The notes beneath the pieces were generated by a model, which was given only the letters and a program-made list of their open reading frames with translations, searched no databases and was not told the origin of the DNA. Of a DNA stretch of 64,000 nt, positions 11,237 to 21,464 are shown in pieces. The translations under genes were made by a program, and so were the position numbers. Numbering within the stretch: the stretch's first letter is position 1; every line of letters begins with the position of its first letter. This DNA is from Rhodospirillales bacterium (GTDB lineage Bacteria; Pseudomonadota; Alphaproteobacteria; Rhodospirillales; Casp-alpha2): contig JAEPMA010000003.1 of the NCBI GenBank assembly GCA_017644185.1, forward strand, positions 124,001-188,000, read 5' to 3'.

Positions 11237-11941
11237 TCAGTCCTTGACGTAAACCGCCAGAACGTTCGCCGTCCAGGCTTCCGGGTGGTAGCTGAGCATC
11301 GACGCCAACAGCCGGTTTAAAACCCGTTCGCGCCATCGTCTCAGAAACGGAACCGGTTCCTGCGGCGACACGGAAACGCATTCCCATCCTGTCAGCCGCG
11401 CCAGTTCACGCAACCGCCCGGGACCGAGCGGCGTCACGTGGTCGAAGGTGCCGTAGAACATCTTCAGGCCCCAGGGGCTCTCGATATTCGGGACCCTGAG
11501 CAGCAGTTTCCCATCGTCTGTCAGGTATTCCCGAAGGGCCTTAAGCAATTCGATGAGGTCCGGAAGGTCGATGTGCTCGGCGACGTCGAACATCACGATC
11601 CGGTCGAAACACTGGCCGGCGAATTTTTCGTCGAGAACCTCTCGTGCATCACCGAAATGGATTTCGCTCCGGGTCAGGTCCGAAAGCACGCCGACAAGTT
11701 TGTCATCCATATCGATGCCGGCAGCACGTGCGTAACCGCACGCCTCCAGATAGCGAAGAAAGATCCCCGTTCCGCAACCGATCTCGAGAACCGACATGGC
11801 GGGGTCCGCGCAGGTCAAGTCGCGGAAATCGTGATCGAACTGGCGGCGGTGTTTCTTCTTGAACAACGTGCCCGCGTATTCGCGGTGCGACGTGTAGAAC
11901 GCGGCGCGGTTGCCGTCGGTGAAACCGGGATAATTGGTCAT
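11237..11941 (-). CDS. Class I SAM-dependent methyltransferase
   Basis: 234 residues from the ATG at 11939-11941; an upstream TTG at 11968 is less likely because a GGAGG lies between the two. SAM-binding motif VLEIGCGTGIFLRYLEACG, then AGIDMDD, then a motif IV region RIVMFDVAEHI and LLRVPNIESPWG. The style resembles methyltransferases of surface-glycan or small-molecule loci. Substrate not inferable. It is convergent with gor. Confidence 0.85.
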   Translation of the reverse strand: MTNYPGFTDGNRAAFYTSHREYAGTLFKKKHRRQFDHDFRDLTCADPAMSVLEIGCGTGIFLRYLEACGYARAAGIDMDDKLVGVLSDLTRSEIHFGDAREVLDEKFAGQCFDRIVMFDVAEHIDLPDLIELLKALREYLTDDGKLLLRVPNIESPWGLKMFYGTFDHVTPLGPGRLRELARLTGWECVSVSPQEPVPFLRRWRERVLNRLLASMLSYHPEAWTANVLAVYVKD

Positions 11942-12072
11942 CGCGCCGGCCGCCTCCAGAAACGGCAAATGTTCACGCTGCCGTTGGCGGGATGCCAGCG
12001 GACGGGACGGGCATGGTAGCGTACAAGCGGGAACAGCGAAACAGCCCGCTCGTGGCGCAGAACGTCAGTGTA

Positions 12073-12267
12073 TCAGGACTTCACCGCCACCAGAACGACG
12101 CCGAGGCTATCTTCGAGATCACGGATCTTCGCAAGCTTGTCCCGGTCGAGGCGCGCCGGTTCCGCCTTCACTTCCGTGAACGCCAACAAGGGCTGGCCGA
12201 TTTCCTGTTCGATGGCCTGAAGCGCGGCGAGTTTGTCTTCGGGGATGCTGGACAGGCTGTAGAGCAT
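12073..12267 (-). CDS. Small conserved-looking hypothetical protein, 64 aa
   Basis: Not recognised. The start is set at the ATG at 12265-12267 because AGGAGA lies 6 to 11 nt upstream; an extended frame up to 12306 has no ribosome site. It begins MLYSLSSIPEDKLAAL, is mostly charged helix, has a central LLAFTEVKAEPARLD segment and a C-terminal DSLGVVLVAVKS strand. No signal peptide or membrane segment. It sits alone between two larger genes and shares its upstream region with the DAHP synthase promoter. Confidence 0.6.
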   Translation of the reverse strand: MLYSLSSIPEDKLAALQAIEQEIGQPLLAFTEVKAEPARLDRDKLAKIRDLEDSLGVVLVAVKS

Positions 12268-12301
12268 TTTCGCGTCTCCTGTAGGGGTTTTACCCGAGCA
12301 T

Positions 12302-12321
12302 AGCACAGCATGTGCTATAAT
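12302..12321 (+). promoter_or_regulatory. Extended -10 promoter overlapping a dyad, upstream of the DAHP synthase
   Basis: TGCTATAAT (12313-12321) is a perfect extended -10. It overlaps the inverted repeat AGCACA-N3-TGTGCT (12302-12316), so a dimeric repressor bound there would block the promoter. The -35 position is poor, which fits an extended -10 promoter. It would give a leader of about 120 nt before the DAHP synthase start at 12447. The regulator is unknown. Confidence 0.5.
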
Positions 12322-12446
12322 TTTACGACGGGCTGCTCCAAACGGTTTGCCCGGTCCGCTAAATCCCGGTTTTGTCTGGAAAAAGCGGGCGGATACGACT
12401 ATATCGTGATGCTCTATTTATGGGCAGAGACATTTGAGGTTCACCA

Positions 12447-13826
12447 ATGGCCAAAAACTGGACACCGTCGAGCTGGCGCGATTTGCCGATCCTGCAGCAG
12501 CCGGAATACCCGGACGCCGCCAAGCTGGCCGAAGTTGAAAAAGCGCTTTCCACGGTGCCGCCGCTGGTTTTCGCCGGCGAAGCGCGCAGCCTGAAGAAGT
12601 CGCTGGGTGACGTTGCGGAAGGGAAAGCATTCGCCCTCATGGGGGGCGATTGCGCCGAAAGCTTCGCCGAATTCCACCCCGACAACATCCGCGACACGTT
12701 CCGTGTGATCCTGCAGATGGCTTTCGTCCTGACCTTCGGCGCGGCCATGCCGGTGATCAAGATCGGCCGCATGGCGGGTCAGTTCGCCAAGCCGCGTTCG
12801 GCGCCGACGGAAACCATGGGTGAAGTGACGCTCGACAGCTATCGCGGCGACATGGTGAACGCGATGCCGTTCACCGAAGCCGACCGCGTGCCCGACCCGG
12901 AACGCCTGATGCGCGTTTACAACCAGTCGGCGGCAACCCTCAACCTTCTGCGCGCCTTCGCACAGGGCGGCTATGCTGACCTGAACAAAGTGCACCAGTG
13001 GACGCTCGGCTTCATCGCCGACAGCCCGGAAGCGCATCGGTATCAGGATCTTGCCGACCGTCTCGACGAAACGCTGGCGTTCATGTCGGCGTGCGGTCTG
13101 ACGGCGCAAAACACGCCGCAGCTGCGTGAGACCGATTTCTACACCGCCCACGAAGCGCTGCTTCTGAACTACGAACAGGCGCTGACGCGCGTCGACAGCA
13201 CGTCGGGCGACTGGTACGACACGTCGGCCCACTTCGTCTGGATCGGCGACCGCACGCGCCAGCCGGATCACGCGCACGTCGAGTTCATGCGCGGCATCGC
13301 CAACCCGATCGGCATGAAGTGTGGCCCATCCACCGACCCGGACGAGCTGATCCGACTGATCGACATGCTCAACCCCGACAACGTGCCGGGCCGTCTGACG
13401 CTGATCTCGCGCATGAGCTCGGAGAAGGTCCTCGACCTGCTGCCGCCGCTGCTGCGCCGGGTCAAAAACGAAGGCCGCAACGTTGCCTGGGTGTGCGATC
13501 CGATGCACGGCAACGTCATCAAGTCGTCGACCGGCTACAAGACCCGTCCGTTCGACCGCATCCTGACCGAGGTCAAAGGCTTCTTCGAAGCCCACGAAGC
13601 CGAGGGGACTTACGCCGGTGGCGTGCACCTGGAAATGACCGGCCAGAACGTGACCGAATGCACCGGCGGCGCCGTCGCCATCACCGACGCCGACCTGTCG
13701 GACCGCTATCACACGCACTGTGACCCGCGCTTGAACGCCCAGCAGTCGCTTGAACTGGCGTTCCTTTTGGCGGAAGAGCTCAAATCGGTGCGCACGGCTG
13801 CCACGCCGGCCCGCGCCGCGTCGTAA
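12447..13826 (+). CDS. Class II 3-deoxy-7-phosphoheptulonate (DAHP) synthase
   Basis: 459 residues, the plant-like class II type. It condenses phosphoenolpyruvate and erythrose-4-P, the first step of aromatic amino-acid synthesis. Family signatures: [14 protein letters not shown] near the N-terminus, [38 protein letters not shown] and a metal-site region [15 protein letters not shown]. The start follows GAGG at a good distance. It is followed 18 nt later by a nicotinate phosphoribosyltransferase, perhaps a two-gene unit. The aromatic supply is relevant to the aryl polyene-like cluster further right, but no direct link is shown. Confidence 0.95.
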   Translation: MAKNWTPSSWRDLPILQQPEYPDAAKLAEVEKALSTVPPLVFAGEARSLKKSLGDVAEGKAFALMGGDCAESFAEFHPDNIRDTFRVILQMAFVLTFGAAMPVIKIGRMAGQFAKPRSAPTETMGEVTLDSYRGDMVNAMPFTEADRVPDPERLMRVYNQSAATLNLLRAFAQGGYADLNKVHQWTLGFIADSPEAHRYQDLADRLDETLAFMSACGLTAQNTPQLRETDFYTAHEALLLNYEQALTRVDSTSGDWYDTSAHFVWIGDRTRQPDHAHVEFMRGIANPIGMKCGPSTDPDELIRLIDMLNPDNVPGRLTLISRMSSEKVLDLLPPLLRRVKNEGRNVAWVCDPMHGNVIKSSTGYKTRPFDRILTEVKGFFEAHEAEGTYAGGVHLEMTGQNVTECTGGAVAITDADLSDRYHTHCDPRLNAQQSLELAFLLAEELKSVRTAATPARAAS

Positions 13827-13844
13827 AAGTGTAAGGGGGACCGG

Positions 13845-15041
13845 ATGGCCTCCGATCAGGACAGCAAAACGGAAAAGACGCCGGCGGAGCGGCCTCAGGA
13901 TGCACGCGTGGTGCACGCGACTGCCGGCCCGTCGGCTGCTGACGTCGGTCGCTGGTGCGACGTCTATTTTACCCGCACCAAGGATATCGTCGGCCAGTTC
14001 GGCGATAAAAGGGTCACCTACGCCGTCTTCATGCGCCGCCCCGTCATCTTCGCGCCCAAGCTGATGCTGGACTGGTTGCAGCGGATCGCCGACGAACGCG
14101 GCGTCAGCTTCGACATCAAGCTCAACTACGAAGAGGGCCACTGGGTGGGCGCCGGTGAACCGCTGCTCTACATCACGGGCTCGATGTATCATCTGGTCGA
14201 TCTGGAAACGCTCTATCTCCAGAAGCTGGGCGCGGCGTGCGTCGCCGCCAACAATGCTTTCACCATGTGCGTCGAACTGCCGCACGTCTCCTTCCTCGCC
14301 ATGGATGCACGTCATTCGACGGGGATCGAGATGGCCGAGACCATGGCCTACGCGGCCTCTGTTGGATCGATGGCGGCCCGCGATCAGGTCGGCGCCAAGG
14401 GCTTCATCGGCAACGCCACCGAGGCGACCGCCCATTATTTCGGCGAAACGCATGGTAAGGGGACGATGCCGCACGCGTTGATCGGTTACGCCGGTTCAAC
14501 CCTGAAAGCCGCCGAGATGTTCGTCGACACTTTTCCGGACCAACCGCTGACGGCGCTGGTCGATTACTACGGCCAGGAGATCACCGACGCTCTCACCGTC
14601 TGCCGCCGCTTCCCGGCGATGGCCACCGAGGGACGCATCTCGATCCGGCTCGACACCCATGGTGGGCGCTTCGTCGAGGGGCTCGACCCGCAACAGTCCT
14701 ACAGCGTCCTCGAACGCCACGCGCCGCAAGCGATCCGGCGTTATAGGAATGATGCGGAACTCCGCTATCTGACCGGCACGGGGGTGTCCGCGGCGGCGAT
14801 CTTCCATCTTCGGGAGCAACTCGACCGTAACGGTTTCGACGCGGTCAAGATCGTGGTGTCGAGCGGCTTCGACGTCGACAAGTGCAAGGTGATGGCCGAC
14901 GCCAAGGCGCCCATTGACCTGATCGGCACCGGCTCGTTCCTGCCCAACAAGTGGACGGAAACCTACGCCACCGCCGATATCGTCGATTATGACGGGCAGC
15001 CGTCGGTCAAGGTCGGCCGCGAGTTCCTGATCCGCAAGTAA
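13845..15041 (+). CDS. pncB: Nicotinate phosphoribosyltransferase
   Basis: 398 residues. Joins nicotinate to PRPP in the NAD salvage pathway. It shows the NAPRTase-type N-terminal region (YFTRTKDIV), a central SFLAMDARHSTG, and the C-terminal phosphate-binding barrel segments VSSGFDVDKC and IGTGSFLPNKWTETYATADIV. Strong GGGGG ribosome site eight bases before the ATG. The first 20 residues are charged and variable. nadE lies further right in the same window. It converges with a transporter gene, 5 nt away. Confidence 0.88.
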   Translation: MASDQDSKTEKTPAERPQDARVVHATAGPSAADVGRWCDVYFTRTKDIVGQFGDKRVTYAVFMRRPVIFAPKLMLDWLQRIADERGVSFDIKLNYEEGHWVGAGEPLLYITGSMYHLVDLETLYLQKLGAACVAANNAFTMCVELPHVSFLAMDARHSTGIEMAETMAYAASVGSMAARDQVGAKGFIGNATEATAHYFGETHGKGTMPHALIGYAGSTLKAAEMFVDTFPDQPLTALVDYYGQEITDALTVCRRFPAMATEGRISIRLDTHGGRFVEGLDPQQSYSVLERHAPQAIRRYRNDAELRYLTGTGVSAAAIFHLREQLDRNGFDAVKIVVSSGFDVDKCKVMADAKAPIDLIGTGSFLPNKWTETYATADIVDYDGQPSVKVGREFLIRK

Positions 15042-15046
15042 GCCGG

Positions 15047-16258
15047 TCAGATCTCGGCCGGGATCGCGAAGACGAAAATCACCACCGCCAACAGCACGGC
15101 CAGCCAGTAAAGTATCATCTGTCCCATGCGCCGGTTGCGCCACGCCAGGTAGGCGGCCGTCAGGGACTGTAACGCGTAATAGAGCACGAACGCCTTCGAT
15201 GCGTAGGCGATGATCTCGTAGATGTTGGTGACCCACGTAATACCGATCGCCACCAGCGCCGTCACCAGTGTGCCGATATTGATCGTCAGCCGCCCGCCGG
15301 AAATTTCTGAAATCAAGCCGCCCGCGCCGCTCATGTCGGCGACCGCCGCCGTGCTCTGAGATGCGAGCGCGGCGAGGATGATGACGGGGGCGACGATCGT
15401 CCCCACGGGTGTCAGCATGTCGATGATCGCCGTCTCGCCGCCGTGGCCGGATATCCGTTCGGTGAAGAACCCGGTGATCAGAAGAATGAAGGTCAGATAG
15501 ACCGCCGTCGAAATCCACTGTGCCCAGCGCATGGTCCGGATGCGCGTTAGGGGATCGTATTTCCCCCCCAGATATCTGGACGTCTCGAAGCCCTGCACCA
15601 GGATCACGAGGCCGAGGAATATCCCGATTTCTTCCAGGCCCCGGCTGTGCGGCACCATTTCCCAGTCGAACGTGTGATCCGACGCCAGTTCGGCGCTGGC
15701 GATACCGAGCGCGACGCACAACCCGCCGATCACCGATAGTTTGAGGCCGACGGCATAGACCTCGAAACGCTCGAGCGCGCTCAAGCCCCCGAACGTCCCG
15801 GTGACGGCGAAGACGGCGATCACCGACGTCGACGCCGCCCGGATCCAGAACGGATCGACGACATCGATCAGGCGCAGCCCGAACGCCGCGAACAGGTTCA
15901 GGTAATAGGCGACGGACACGAAGTAGGCGAGCGCGAGCGCAATGTCCGAGGTCCCTTCCAGGAGTTTCAACGTGCGCGGCGGCCCATGCGCCATCAAAGG
16001 TTCCGCGTGCACGATGTTGTGTCGGATGGCCGCACCGAACAGGTAGGCGATCGCGCAAAGACCGGCCATCGCGATCCACGCCCGTGTGCCGGCGACATGC
16101 GCCAGGATCGGCCCAGCTACTAAAAACCCGGAACCGATAATCGACGCCAAGGGGGTGACCGTCGCCTGCCAAAGTGGCGAGGCGCGGAGCTTTGGATGGA
16201 AAAACAGCCCCAGAAGGGCGAGCGCGACAATGACCAGCGCGATATTCGTCATCGTCAT
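15047..16258 (-). CDS. APC-superfamily-like membrane transporter
   Basis: 403 residues with about 11-12 hydrophobic segments. The first helical pair contains PLASIIGSGFLVAGP, reminiscent of the broken first helix of amino acid-polyamine-organocation transporters. Long membrane spans alternate with short loops to the end. No periplasmic domain. Substrate unknown; annotation as an amino acid permease-like protein would be reasonable but not certain. Four ATG or near-ATG choices exist within the first residues; the first is taken. Confidence 0.7.
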   Translation of the reverse strand: MTMTNIALVIVALALLGLFFHPKLRASPLWQATVTPLASIIGSGFLVAGPILAHVAGTRAWIAMAGLCAIAYLFGAAIRHNIVHAEPLMAHGPPRTLKLLEGTSDIALALAYFVSVAYYLNLFAAFGLRLIDVVDPFWIRAASTSVIAVFAVTGTFGGLSALERFEVYAVGLKLSVIGGLCVALGIASAELASDHTFDWEMVPHSRGLEEIGIFLGLVILVQGFETSRYLGGKYDPLTRIRTMRWAQWISTAVYLTFILLITGFFTERISGHGGETAIIDMLTPVGTIVAPVIILAALASQSTAAVADMSGAGGLISEISGGRLTINIGTLVTALVAIGITWVTNIYEIIAYASKAFVLYYALQSLTAAYLAWRNRRMGQMILYWLAVLLAVVIFVFAIPAEI

Positions 16259-16290
16259 TTACCTGATCTCGGCATGGACGGAAGGCAGGA

Positions 16291-17325
16291 TTACCCCATC
16301 AATATCCGCTTCAACGCGGTATTGGCATTGGCGACGGTTTCGGCACCGTGACGTTTGATCAGACGCTCGCGGCCCTTTTCCGATGACAGGACCTTTCTCA
16401 GGTCCGAGAGCATCGCGTCCAACATGCGCCGGAACCCCGGTTCGTCGAGTTGCCAGCGGGCTTCCGCTTCGGAGGCGCTGTCCGGCAGCGTGCGCAGGTT
16501 CGAGTTCACCAGATTGATGAACCAGTTGGCACGTTTGTCGTAGTCGGAGAACTGCGACGCGATGATCACCTGGGCGTCGAGCCGCACGGTCAACGCATCG
16601 CGCTCGCTATAAAAAGTGTCCCAGTCGAAGAACTCGCTCGGGGATTCCGCTTTGAGGCGTGCGACGATGCTGCGGCAACGCTCGTCGTAGGTCGAAACGT
16701 TGTCCGGCCCCAAAAGCATGCCGACGGCCATGAAATAGCCCGGCAGCATGCGGCGCGTCACGCCCTTGCGGCTCGGCTTCTCCTGGAACATGTGGGCGAA
16801 CGGCTTGACGATCAGGCGGAAGAACGGATCGATCCGCTCCTTATCCCACTTCACCGCTTCGCGGGCGTCGGCGTACTGGTCGAGTGTCGCTTCGATCTGG
16901 GCCTGCATCTCAGCCGCCTTCTGCTCGAAGCTGGCTTGCATGGCGTCCAGGTCGTTGATGCTCAGCATCCCGCCGTTGGCGGCCGCGGCCTGCTTCATCT
17001 GATCGACCATCGAACCGACGGCGTTCGTTGCGATGGCCTTGCTCTGCGCCCTGGCGGAGGCCGGGTTCTTCGGCTTTGCGGCGGGCTTCGGCTGCGGATT
17101 CTTTGCGGCGGGCGCGGGTGCGGCAGCGGGCGCTGGCGCCGAAGCCGCCGGAGCCGGGGCAGCAGGCGCAGGTTGTTTCTCGGGCATCGGGCGGTCCATG
17201 AACCCGCCCTCACGCACCTTCGGCTTGCCGTCCGGCCCCATCTCGATGATTTCGGCACGCTGCGACGACGGCTGAGATTTCTCGCCGTACATAATGACTT
17301 CTGAGGATTTGTTGCGGTCTGCCAT
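16291..17325 (-). CDS. Hypothetical protein with Pro/Ala-rich linker
   Basis: I do not recognise this 344-residue protein. Residues about 50-85 are a low-complexity Ala/Pro linker. A helical stretch around 90-155 is Met/Gln/Ala-rich and probably coiled coil. The C-terminal 190 residues are well-formed and charged (DPFFRLIVKPFAHMFQEK, later DWDTFYSERDALTVRLDAQ) and look like a globular helical domain. No signal peptide or membrane segment, so cytoplasmic. It is divergent from nadE with a 160-nt spacer that holds a TTGACA box at 17343-17348. Confidence 0.7.
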   Translation of the reverse strand: MADRNKSSEVIMYGEKSQPSSQRAEIIEMGPDGKPKVREGGFMDRPMPEKQPAPAAPAPAASAPAPAAAPAPAAKNPQPKPAAKPKNPASARAQSKAIATNAVGSMVDQMKQAAAANGGMLSINDLDAMQASFEQKAAEMQAQIEATLDQYADAREAVKWDKERIDPFFRLIVKPFAHMFQEKPSRKGVTRRMLPGYFMAVGMLLGPDNVSTYDERCRSIVARLKAESPSEFFDWDTFYSERDALTVRLDAQVIIASQFSDYDKRANWFINLVNSNLRTLPDSASEAEARWQLDEPGFRRMLDAMLSDLRKVLSSEKGRERLIKRHGAETVANANTALKRILMG

Positions 17326-17485
17326 CTGCCCAAAAGCATACTTTGACAGCGTTAATCAACACAACGCCTGATTGATGCCGGCTCGAACGCCCCTAACAGC
17401 TTGATCTGCCGGCGTTCGGGTGCCAATTGACAGGTGTATGGGGGCCGCCTAGGTTCCGCCTTCTTCCGTATGACAAGAAAAGCCG

Positions 17486-19150
17486 ATGACCGACCGCCTT
17501 GCCATTGCCGTAGCCCAGATCAACCCGACCGTCGGTGATGTCGCCGGCAACACCGCTTTGGTCGAAAAGTTCGCGGTCGACGCGGCGAAGATGAACGCCG
17601 ACCTGATGGTGGCGACGGAACTCGCGATCTCCGGCTACCCCCCCGAAGACCTGGTTCTGAAAGAAGCGTTCCAGGACCGGATCGAGGACGCGGTCGTCGG
17701 ACTGGCGAAACGGCTTCACGATCAAAAATTGCCCGCCGTGCTGGTCGGCGCACCCTGGCGGGTCGAGGGAAAGCTTTATAACGCCGCGCTTCTATTGGAT
17801 GGGGGCGAGGTCAAACACGCACGCCTCAAGCACGAACTGCCGAATTACGGAGTATTCGACGAGAAACGCGTCTTCGCCACCGGCCCCCTGCCCGGCCCGA
17901 TTCCGTTCAGGGACGTCAGGTTGGGCGTCATGGTGTGCGAGGATTTGTGGTTCCCGGACGTCGCCGAATGCCTGCAGGAAAGCGGCGCCGAATTTCTGAT
18001 TTCGCTCAATGGCTCACCCTTCGACGTGAACAAGGTCGATGTGCGCCTCAACACCGCCATCGCGCGGACGACGGAGACGGGACTGGCGCAGCTTTACGTC
18101 AACCAGATCTGCGGTCAGGACGAACTCGTCTTCGACGGCGGCTCGTTCGTCGTCAATCCGGACTATAAAATGGTGATGCGCGCGCCGTTCTGGCAGGAAG
18201 CCTTGGTCATGACCGAATGGTCGCGGACCGATCAAGGGTGGGTGTGCGCCGAAACCGACGTGCAGCCGAGCCTGACGATGGAAGAAAACGTCTATCAGGC
18301 GATGACCCTCGGGCTTCGCGACTACGTCAACAAGAACGGCTTCCCGGGTGTGGTGATCGGCTTGTCGGGTGGGATCGACAGCGCGCTCTCCGCCGCCGTC
18401 GCCGTCGACGCGCTTGGAGAGGACAAGGTGTTGGCGGTCATGATGCCGTCGCCTTATACGTCCGAAGAAAGCCTCGAGGATGCCGCCCAATGCGCGGAAA
18501 TGCTTGGCGTCCGGCTCGAGAACATCAACATCGGCCCCGCCATGAGCGCTTTCGACCAGATGCTGGCGGCCGTGTTCGCGGGCCGCGACCCCGACATCAC
18601 CGAAGAGAATATCCAGGCCCGCGCGCGGGGGCTCCTGCTGATGGGGATTTCCAACAAGCTCGGCCACATGCTTTTGACGACCGGCAACAAATCCGAGATG
18701 TCGGTGGGTTATGCGACGCTTTATGGCGATATGTGCGGCGGGTATTCGGTGCTGAAGGATGTCTACAAGACCACCGTGTTTCAGTTATCGCACTGGCGGA
18801 ACAAGCATCTCCCCCCGGGGGCGATGGGACCGGAAGGGATGGTGATCCCGGAAAGGATCATCACCAAGCCGCCGTCGGCGGAATTAAGACCCGATCAGAA
18901 GGACGAGGACTCGCTCCCCCCCTATGACGACCTGGACGGCATCCTCAGGGCGCTGATCGAAGACGAGAAGTCGGTCGACGGCGTGGTCGCTCTCGGTTAT
19001 GACGAAGACACCGTGAAGCGCATCTGGAAACTCCTGGACCGCGCCGAATACAAACGCAGGCAGGCCCCGCCGGGCGTCAAGATCACCGAACGCGCCTTTG
19101 GTAAGGACCGCCGCTATCCGATCACCAACGGATTTACGAAGCAGATCTGA
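17486..19150 (+). CDS. nadE: Glutamine-hydrolysing NAD+ synthetase
   Basis: 554 residues with two domains. The N-terminal nitrilase-like amidase (about 1-250) supplies ammonia from glutamine through the Glu-Lys-Cys triad, seen as [25 protein letters not shown] and [10 protein letters not shown]. The C-terminal ATP-pyrophosphatase domain has the P-loop [10 protein letters not shown] (about residue 292) and [11 protein letters not shown]. It makes NAD+ from deamido-NAD. Its stop overlaps the cysS start by one base, so the two are co-translated. Confidence 0.97.
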   Translation: MTDRLAIAVAQINPTVGDVAGNTALVEKFAVDAAKMNADLMVATELAISGYPPEDLVLKEAFQDRIEDAVVGLAKRLHDQKLPAVLVGAPWRVEGKLYNAALLLDGGEVKHARLKHELPNYGVFDEKRVFATGPLPGPIPFRDVRLGVMVCEDLWFPDVAECLQESGAEFLISLNGSPFDVNKVDVRLNTAIARTTETGLAQLYVNQICGQDELVFDGGSFVVNPDYKMVMRAPFWQEALVMTEWSRTDQGWVCAETDVQPSLTMEENVYQAMTLGLRDYVNKNGFPGVVIGLSGGIDSALSAAVAVDALGEDKVLAVMMPSPYTSEESLEDAAQCAEMLGVRLENINIGPAMSAFDQMLAAVFAGRDPDITEENIQARARGLLLMGISNKLGHMLLTTGNKSEMSVGYATLYGDMCGGYSVLKDVYKTTVFQLSHWRNKHLPPGAMGPEGMVIPERIITKPPSAELRPDQKDEDSLPPYDDLDGILRALIEDEKSVDGVVALGYDEDTVKRIWKLLDRAEYKRRQAPPGVKITERAFGKDRRYPITNGFTKQI

Positions 19151-20538
19151 TGACGACGCCGACTTTAAAAATCCACGACACCCTTAGCCGCGAAAAGCGC
19201 GACTTCGTGCCGCAGGATGAAAAGAATGTGCGCATGTACGTCTGCGGGCCGACGGTCTACGACAAGGCGCACATCGGCAACGCGCGGCCCGTGGTGGTAT
19301 TCGACGTGCTGGCAAGATTGCTGCGTCATATGTATGGGGAATCTCACGTCACCTATGCGCGGAACATCACCGACATCGACGACAAGATCAACGCGCGCGC
19401 GCACGAACGCGGCATCTCGATCCGCGATCTGACGGATCAGACCATCGAGGTATTTCACGCCGACATGCTGGCGTTGAACGCCCTGCCCCCGGACGTCGAA
19501 CCGCGCGCCACCGACACGATCGAAGAAATGATCGAGATGATCGGCACGTTGATCAACAAGGGGAATGCCTACGAAGCCGAGGGCCACGTGTTGTTCAACG
19601 TGCCGTCGATGGAAGAATACGGCCAGTTGTCCCGGCGCAAGCGCGACGAGCAGATCGCGGGCGCGCGGGTCGACGTCGCCCCCTATAAAAAAGACCCCGC
19701 CGACTTCGTCCTGTGGAAACCGTCCGACCCTGAAAAAGGCGAGCCCGGATGGGACAGCCCGTGGGGCTATGGGCGGCCCGGCTGGCATATCGAATGCTCG
19801 GCGATGTCGAAGAAGATATTGGGCGAGACGTTCGACATTCATGGGGGCGGGCTCGACCTGATCTTCCCGCATCATGAAAACGAGATCGCCCAGTCGCGCT
19901 GCGCGCACGGCTCGGACGTGATGGCGAATTACTGGATGCACAACGGCTACCTGATGGCCGAGGGAGAGAAGATGTCGAAATCGCTCGGCAACTTCTACAC
20001 CGTCAACGAACTTCTGGATGAATTCCCCGGCGAGGCAATTCGCCTGCTGCTTTTAAAAACCCACTATCGCCAGCCGCTGGACTTCACCAAGGAAGGTCTC
20101 GCCGAGGCCAAGCGGGAGCTGGATGGATTTTATCAGGCGCTGCGCAATGGCAGCGTGGCCGCCGATGACGCGGGCAGCGTGCCCTCAAGCGTCGTGGATG
20201 CGCTGGGCGACGACCTCAACACGCCCAAAGCCGTCGCCGTGCTGCATGAACTTCTTGGGGCGGTAAACCGGGGCGAGACGGCGGCGATGGGCGGCCTGAT
20301 GGCCGGGGCATCGCTGATGGGCCTCTTGCAACAAGACCCCGAAGACTGGTTCAAGGGACAGCCGAAATCGGCGGCGGGCGGATTGTCGGACGACGAGATC
20401 GACCAGAAAATCCAGGCCCGCACGGAGGCCCGCAAGAACAAGGACTTCGCATTGTCGGATGCGATCCGCGACGAGCTTCAGGAGATGGGCATCATCCTCG
20501 AGGACGGCGCCGGCGGCACCACCTGGCGGCGCGGTTGA
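19150..20538 (+). CDS. cysS: Cysteinyl-tRNA synthetase
   Basis: 462 residues, full family length. Class I signature HIGNARP near residue 38 and KMSKSLGNF near residue 275. Zinc-binding ligands are visible as [10 protein letters not shown] and the WHIECSAMS / [18 protein letters not shown] region. Ends with the anticodon-binding helical domain. Coupled to nadE by a one-base overlap; followed by a palindromic repeat that probably ends the transcript. Confidence 0.98.
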   Translation: MTTPTLKIHDTLSREKRDFVPQDEKNVRMYVCGPTVYDKAHIGNARPVVVFDVLARLLRHMYGESHVTYARNITDIDDKINARAHERGISIRDLTDQTIEVFHADMLALNALPPDVEPRATDTIEEMIEMIGTLINKGNAYEAEGHVLFNVPSMEEYGQLSRRKRDEQIAGARVDVAPYKKDPADFVLWKPSDPEKGEPGWDSPWGYGRPGWHIECSAMSKKILGETFDIHGGGLDLIFPHHENEIAQSRCAHGSDVMANYWMHNGYLMAEGEKMSKSLGNFYTVNELLDEFPGEAIRLLLLKTHYRQPLDFTKEGLAEAKRELDGFYQALRNGSVAADDAGSVPSSVVDALGDDLNTPKAVAVLHELLGAVNRGETAAMGGLMAGASLMGLLQQDPEDWFKGQPKSAAGGLSDDEIDQKIQARTEARKNKDFALSDAIRDELQEMGIILEDGAGGTTWRRG

Positions 20539-20545
20539 TCCAACG

Positions 20546-20630
20546 CCCCTCACCCTGTCCCTCTCCCAAGGGAGAGGGAACGATGGCCGAATACCCTCTC
20601 CCCCTTCAGGGGGAGAGGTTAGGTGAGGGG
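20546..20630. repeat. Nested palindromic (REP-like) element
   Basis: A folded element in the gap between cysS and a convergent gene. Two perfect hairpins, each with 10-bp arms (20558-20567 with 20570-20579, and 20595-20604 with 20609-20618), are enclosed by outer arms CCCCTCACC (20546-20554) and GGTGAGGGG (20622-20630). This CCCTCTCCC type recurs, imperfectly, at 26231-26252. It may act as a bidirectional transcription or mRNA end. Confidence 0.8.
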
Positions 20631-20641
20631 GTCATCGCGCC

Positions 20642-21241
20642 CTAACCGAACGCCCGGTAGCGCCGGACGATCTCCTCTTCCGACATATCCGCCTCGATCT
20701 CTTTCAGCTTTTCAGCCTCGGCGCGGGTGCGCGGCCTCCCGGTCCACGGCTCGACGCCACTTTTCAAGGGGGTGTCGTCGGTCGCCATGTGTTCGGCATA
20801 GTCCGTGAACAACTGCACCACCTGTCTGAAGGCCTCCACTTCCAAATCCTGGAACTTCCAGGTCTCCTCGACGGGAAAGCGCCTGACCTCGACGATCGGG
20901 CCGGTATCGACCTTTGCCGCCATCTCGTGGAGCGTCACCCCGAACGTCTTGGCGCCCTCGTAGATCGCGAAACCGGCAACGTAACTTCCCGGATATTCCG
21001 GCGGCCCGGGATGGAAGTTGTAGGCCGGGCCCGGCAACTGATCGAGATACGCCTCAGGCACGATGACACTGGTCAGAAACGCGATCAGGCGCGTGTTCTC
21101 GACCCCCGCCCGGAACGCGGTGTGCAATCCCTCGCTGTCGAAAACGGGCTCGACGGCGAGCGCGGGATTGTACTTTTTCAGTATTTCCCGGAGATGAGGG
21201 GCCTCGACTTCACCGGAAAGCAGGATGATTCTTTGGGGCAT
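20642..21241 (-). CDS. Stand-alone formyltransferase-domain protein
   Basis: 199 residues holding only the formyltransferase N-terminal fold. The catalytic Asn-His pair is in YNFHPGPPEYPGS and the Asp in GVTLHEMAAKVDTGPIV, the same triad as methionyl-tRNA formyltransferase. It lacks the tRNA-binding C-terminal domain, so the acceptor is more likely a small molecule or amino sugar. A charged C-terminal tail contains EADMSEEEIVRRYRAFG. Divergent from the GGDEF-EAL gene across 223 nt. Confidence 0.8.
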   Translation of the reverse strand: MPQRIILLSGEVEAPHLREILKKYNPALAVEPVFDSEGLHTAFRAGVENTRLIAFLTSVIVPEAYLDQLPGPAYNFHPGPPEYPGSYVAGFAIYEGAKTFGVTLHEMAAKVDTGPIVEVRRFPVEETWKFQDLEVEAFRQVVQLFTDYAEHMATDDTPLKSGVEPWTGRPRTRAEAEKLKEIEADMSEEEIVRRYRAFG

Positions 21242-21464
21242 GTCACGAGGCTAGCATGGGCCGCCCAAACCGGATAGATTGTTCGGGTGTGATTGTCCCA
21301 GCCGGAACAATAACCGGCAAGGACGCGATAGAAATAAGCCCGGGAAACGGGCGCTAATGTGCCGGAGGGTTACGGTTCTGTCAGCGTGGTAACGCGGACG
21401 GTTTGTCGTGCGGTCGACTGATCCGTTCCGTTAACCTGGGACCCCGAGGCAAACGTCGGATAAA

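Noticed and set aside
21280-21330. GGAAC near 21302 as an EcfG promoter for the GGDEF-EAL gene
   Set aside because: At the required 16-17 nt distance the sequence is not CGTT.
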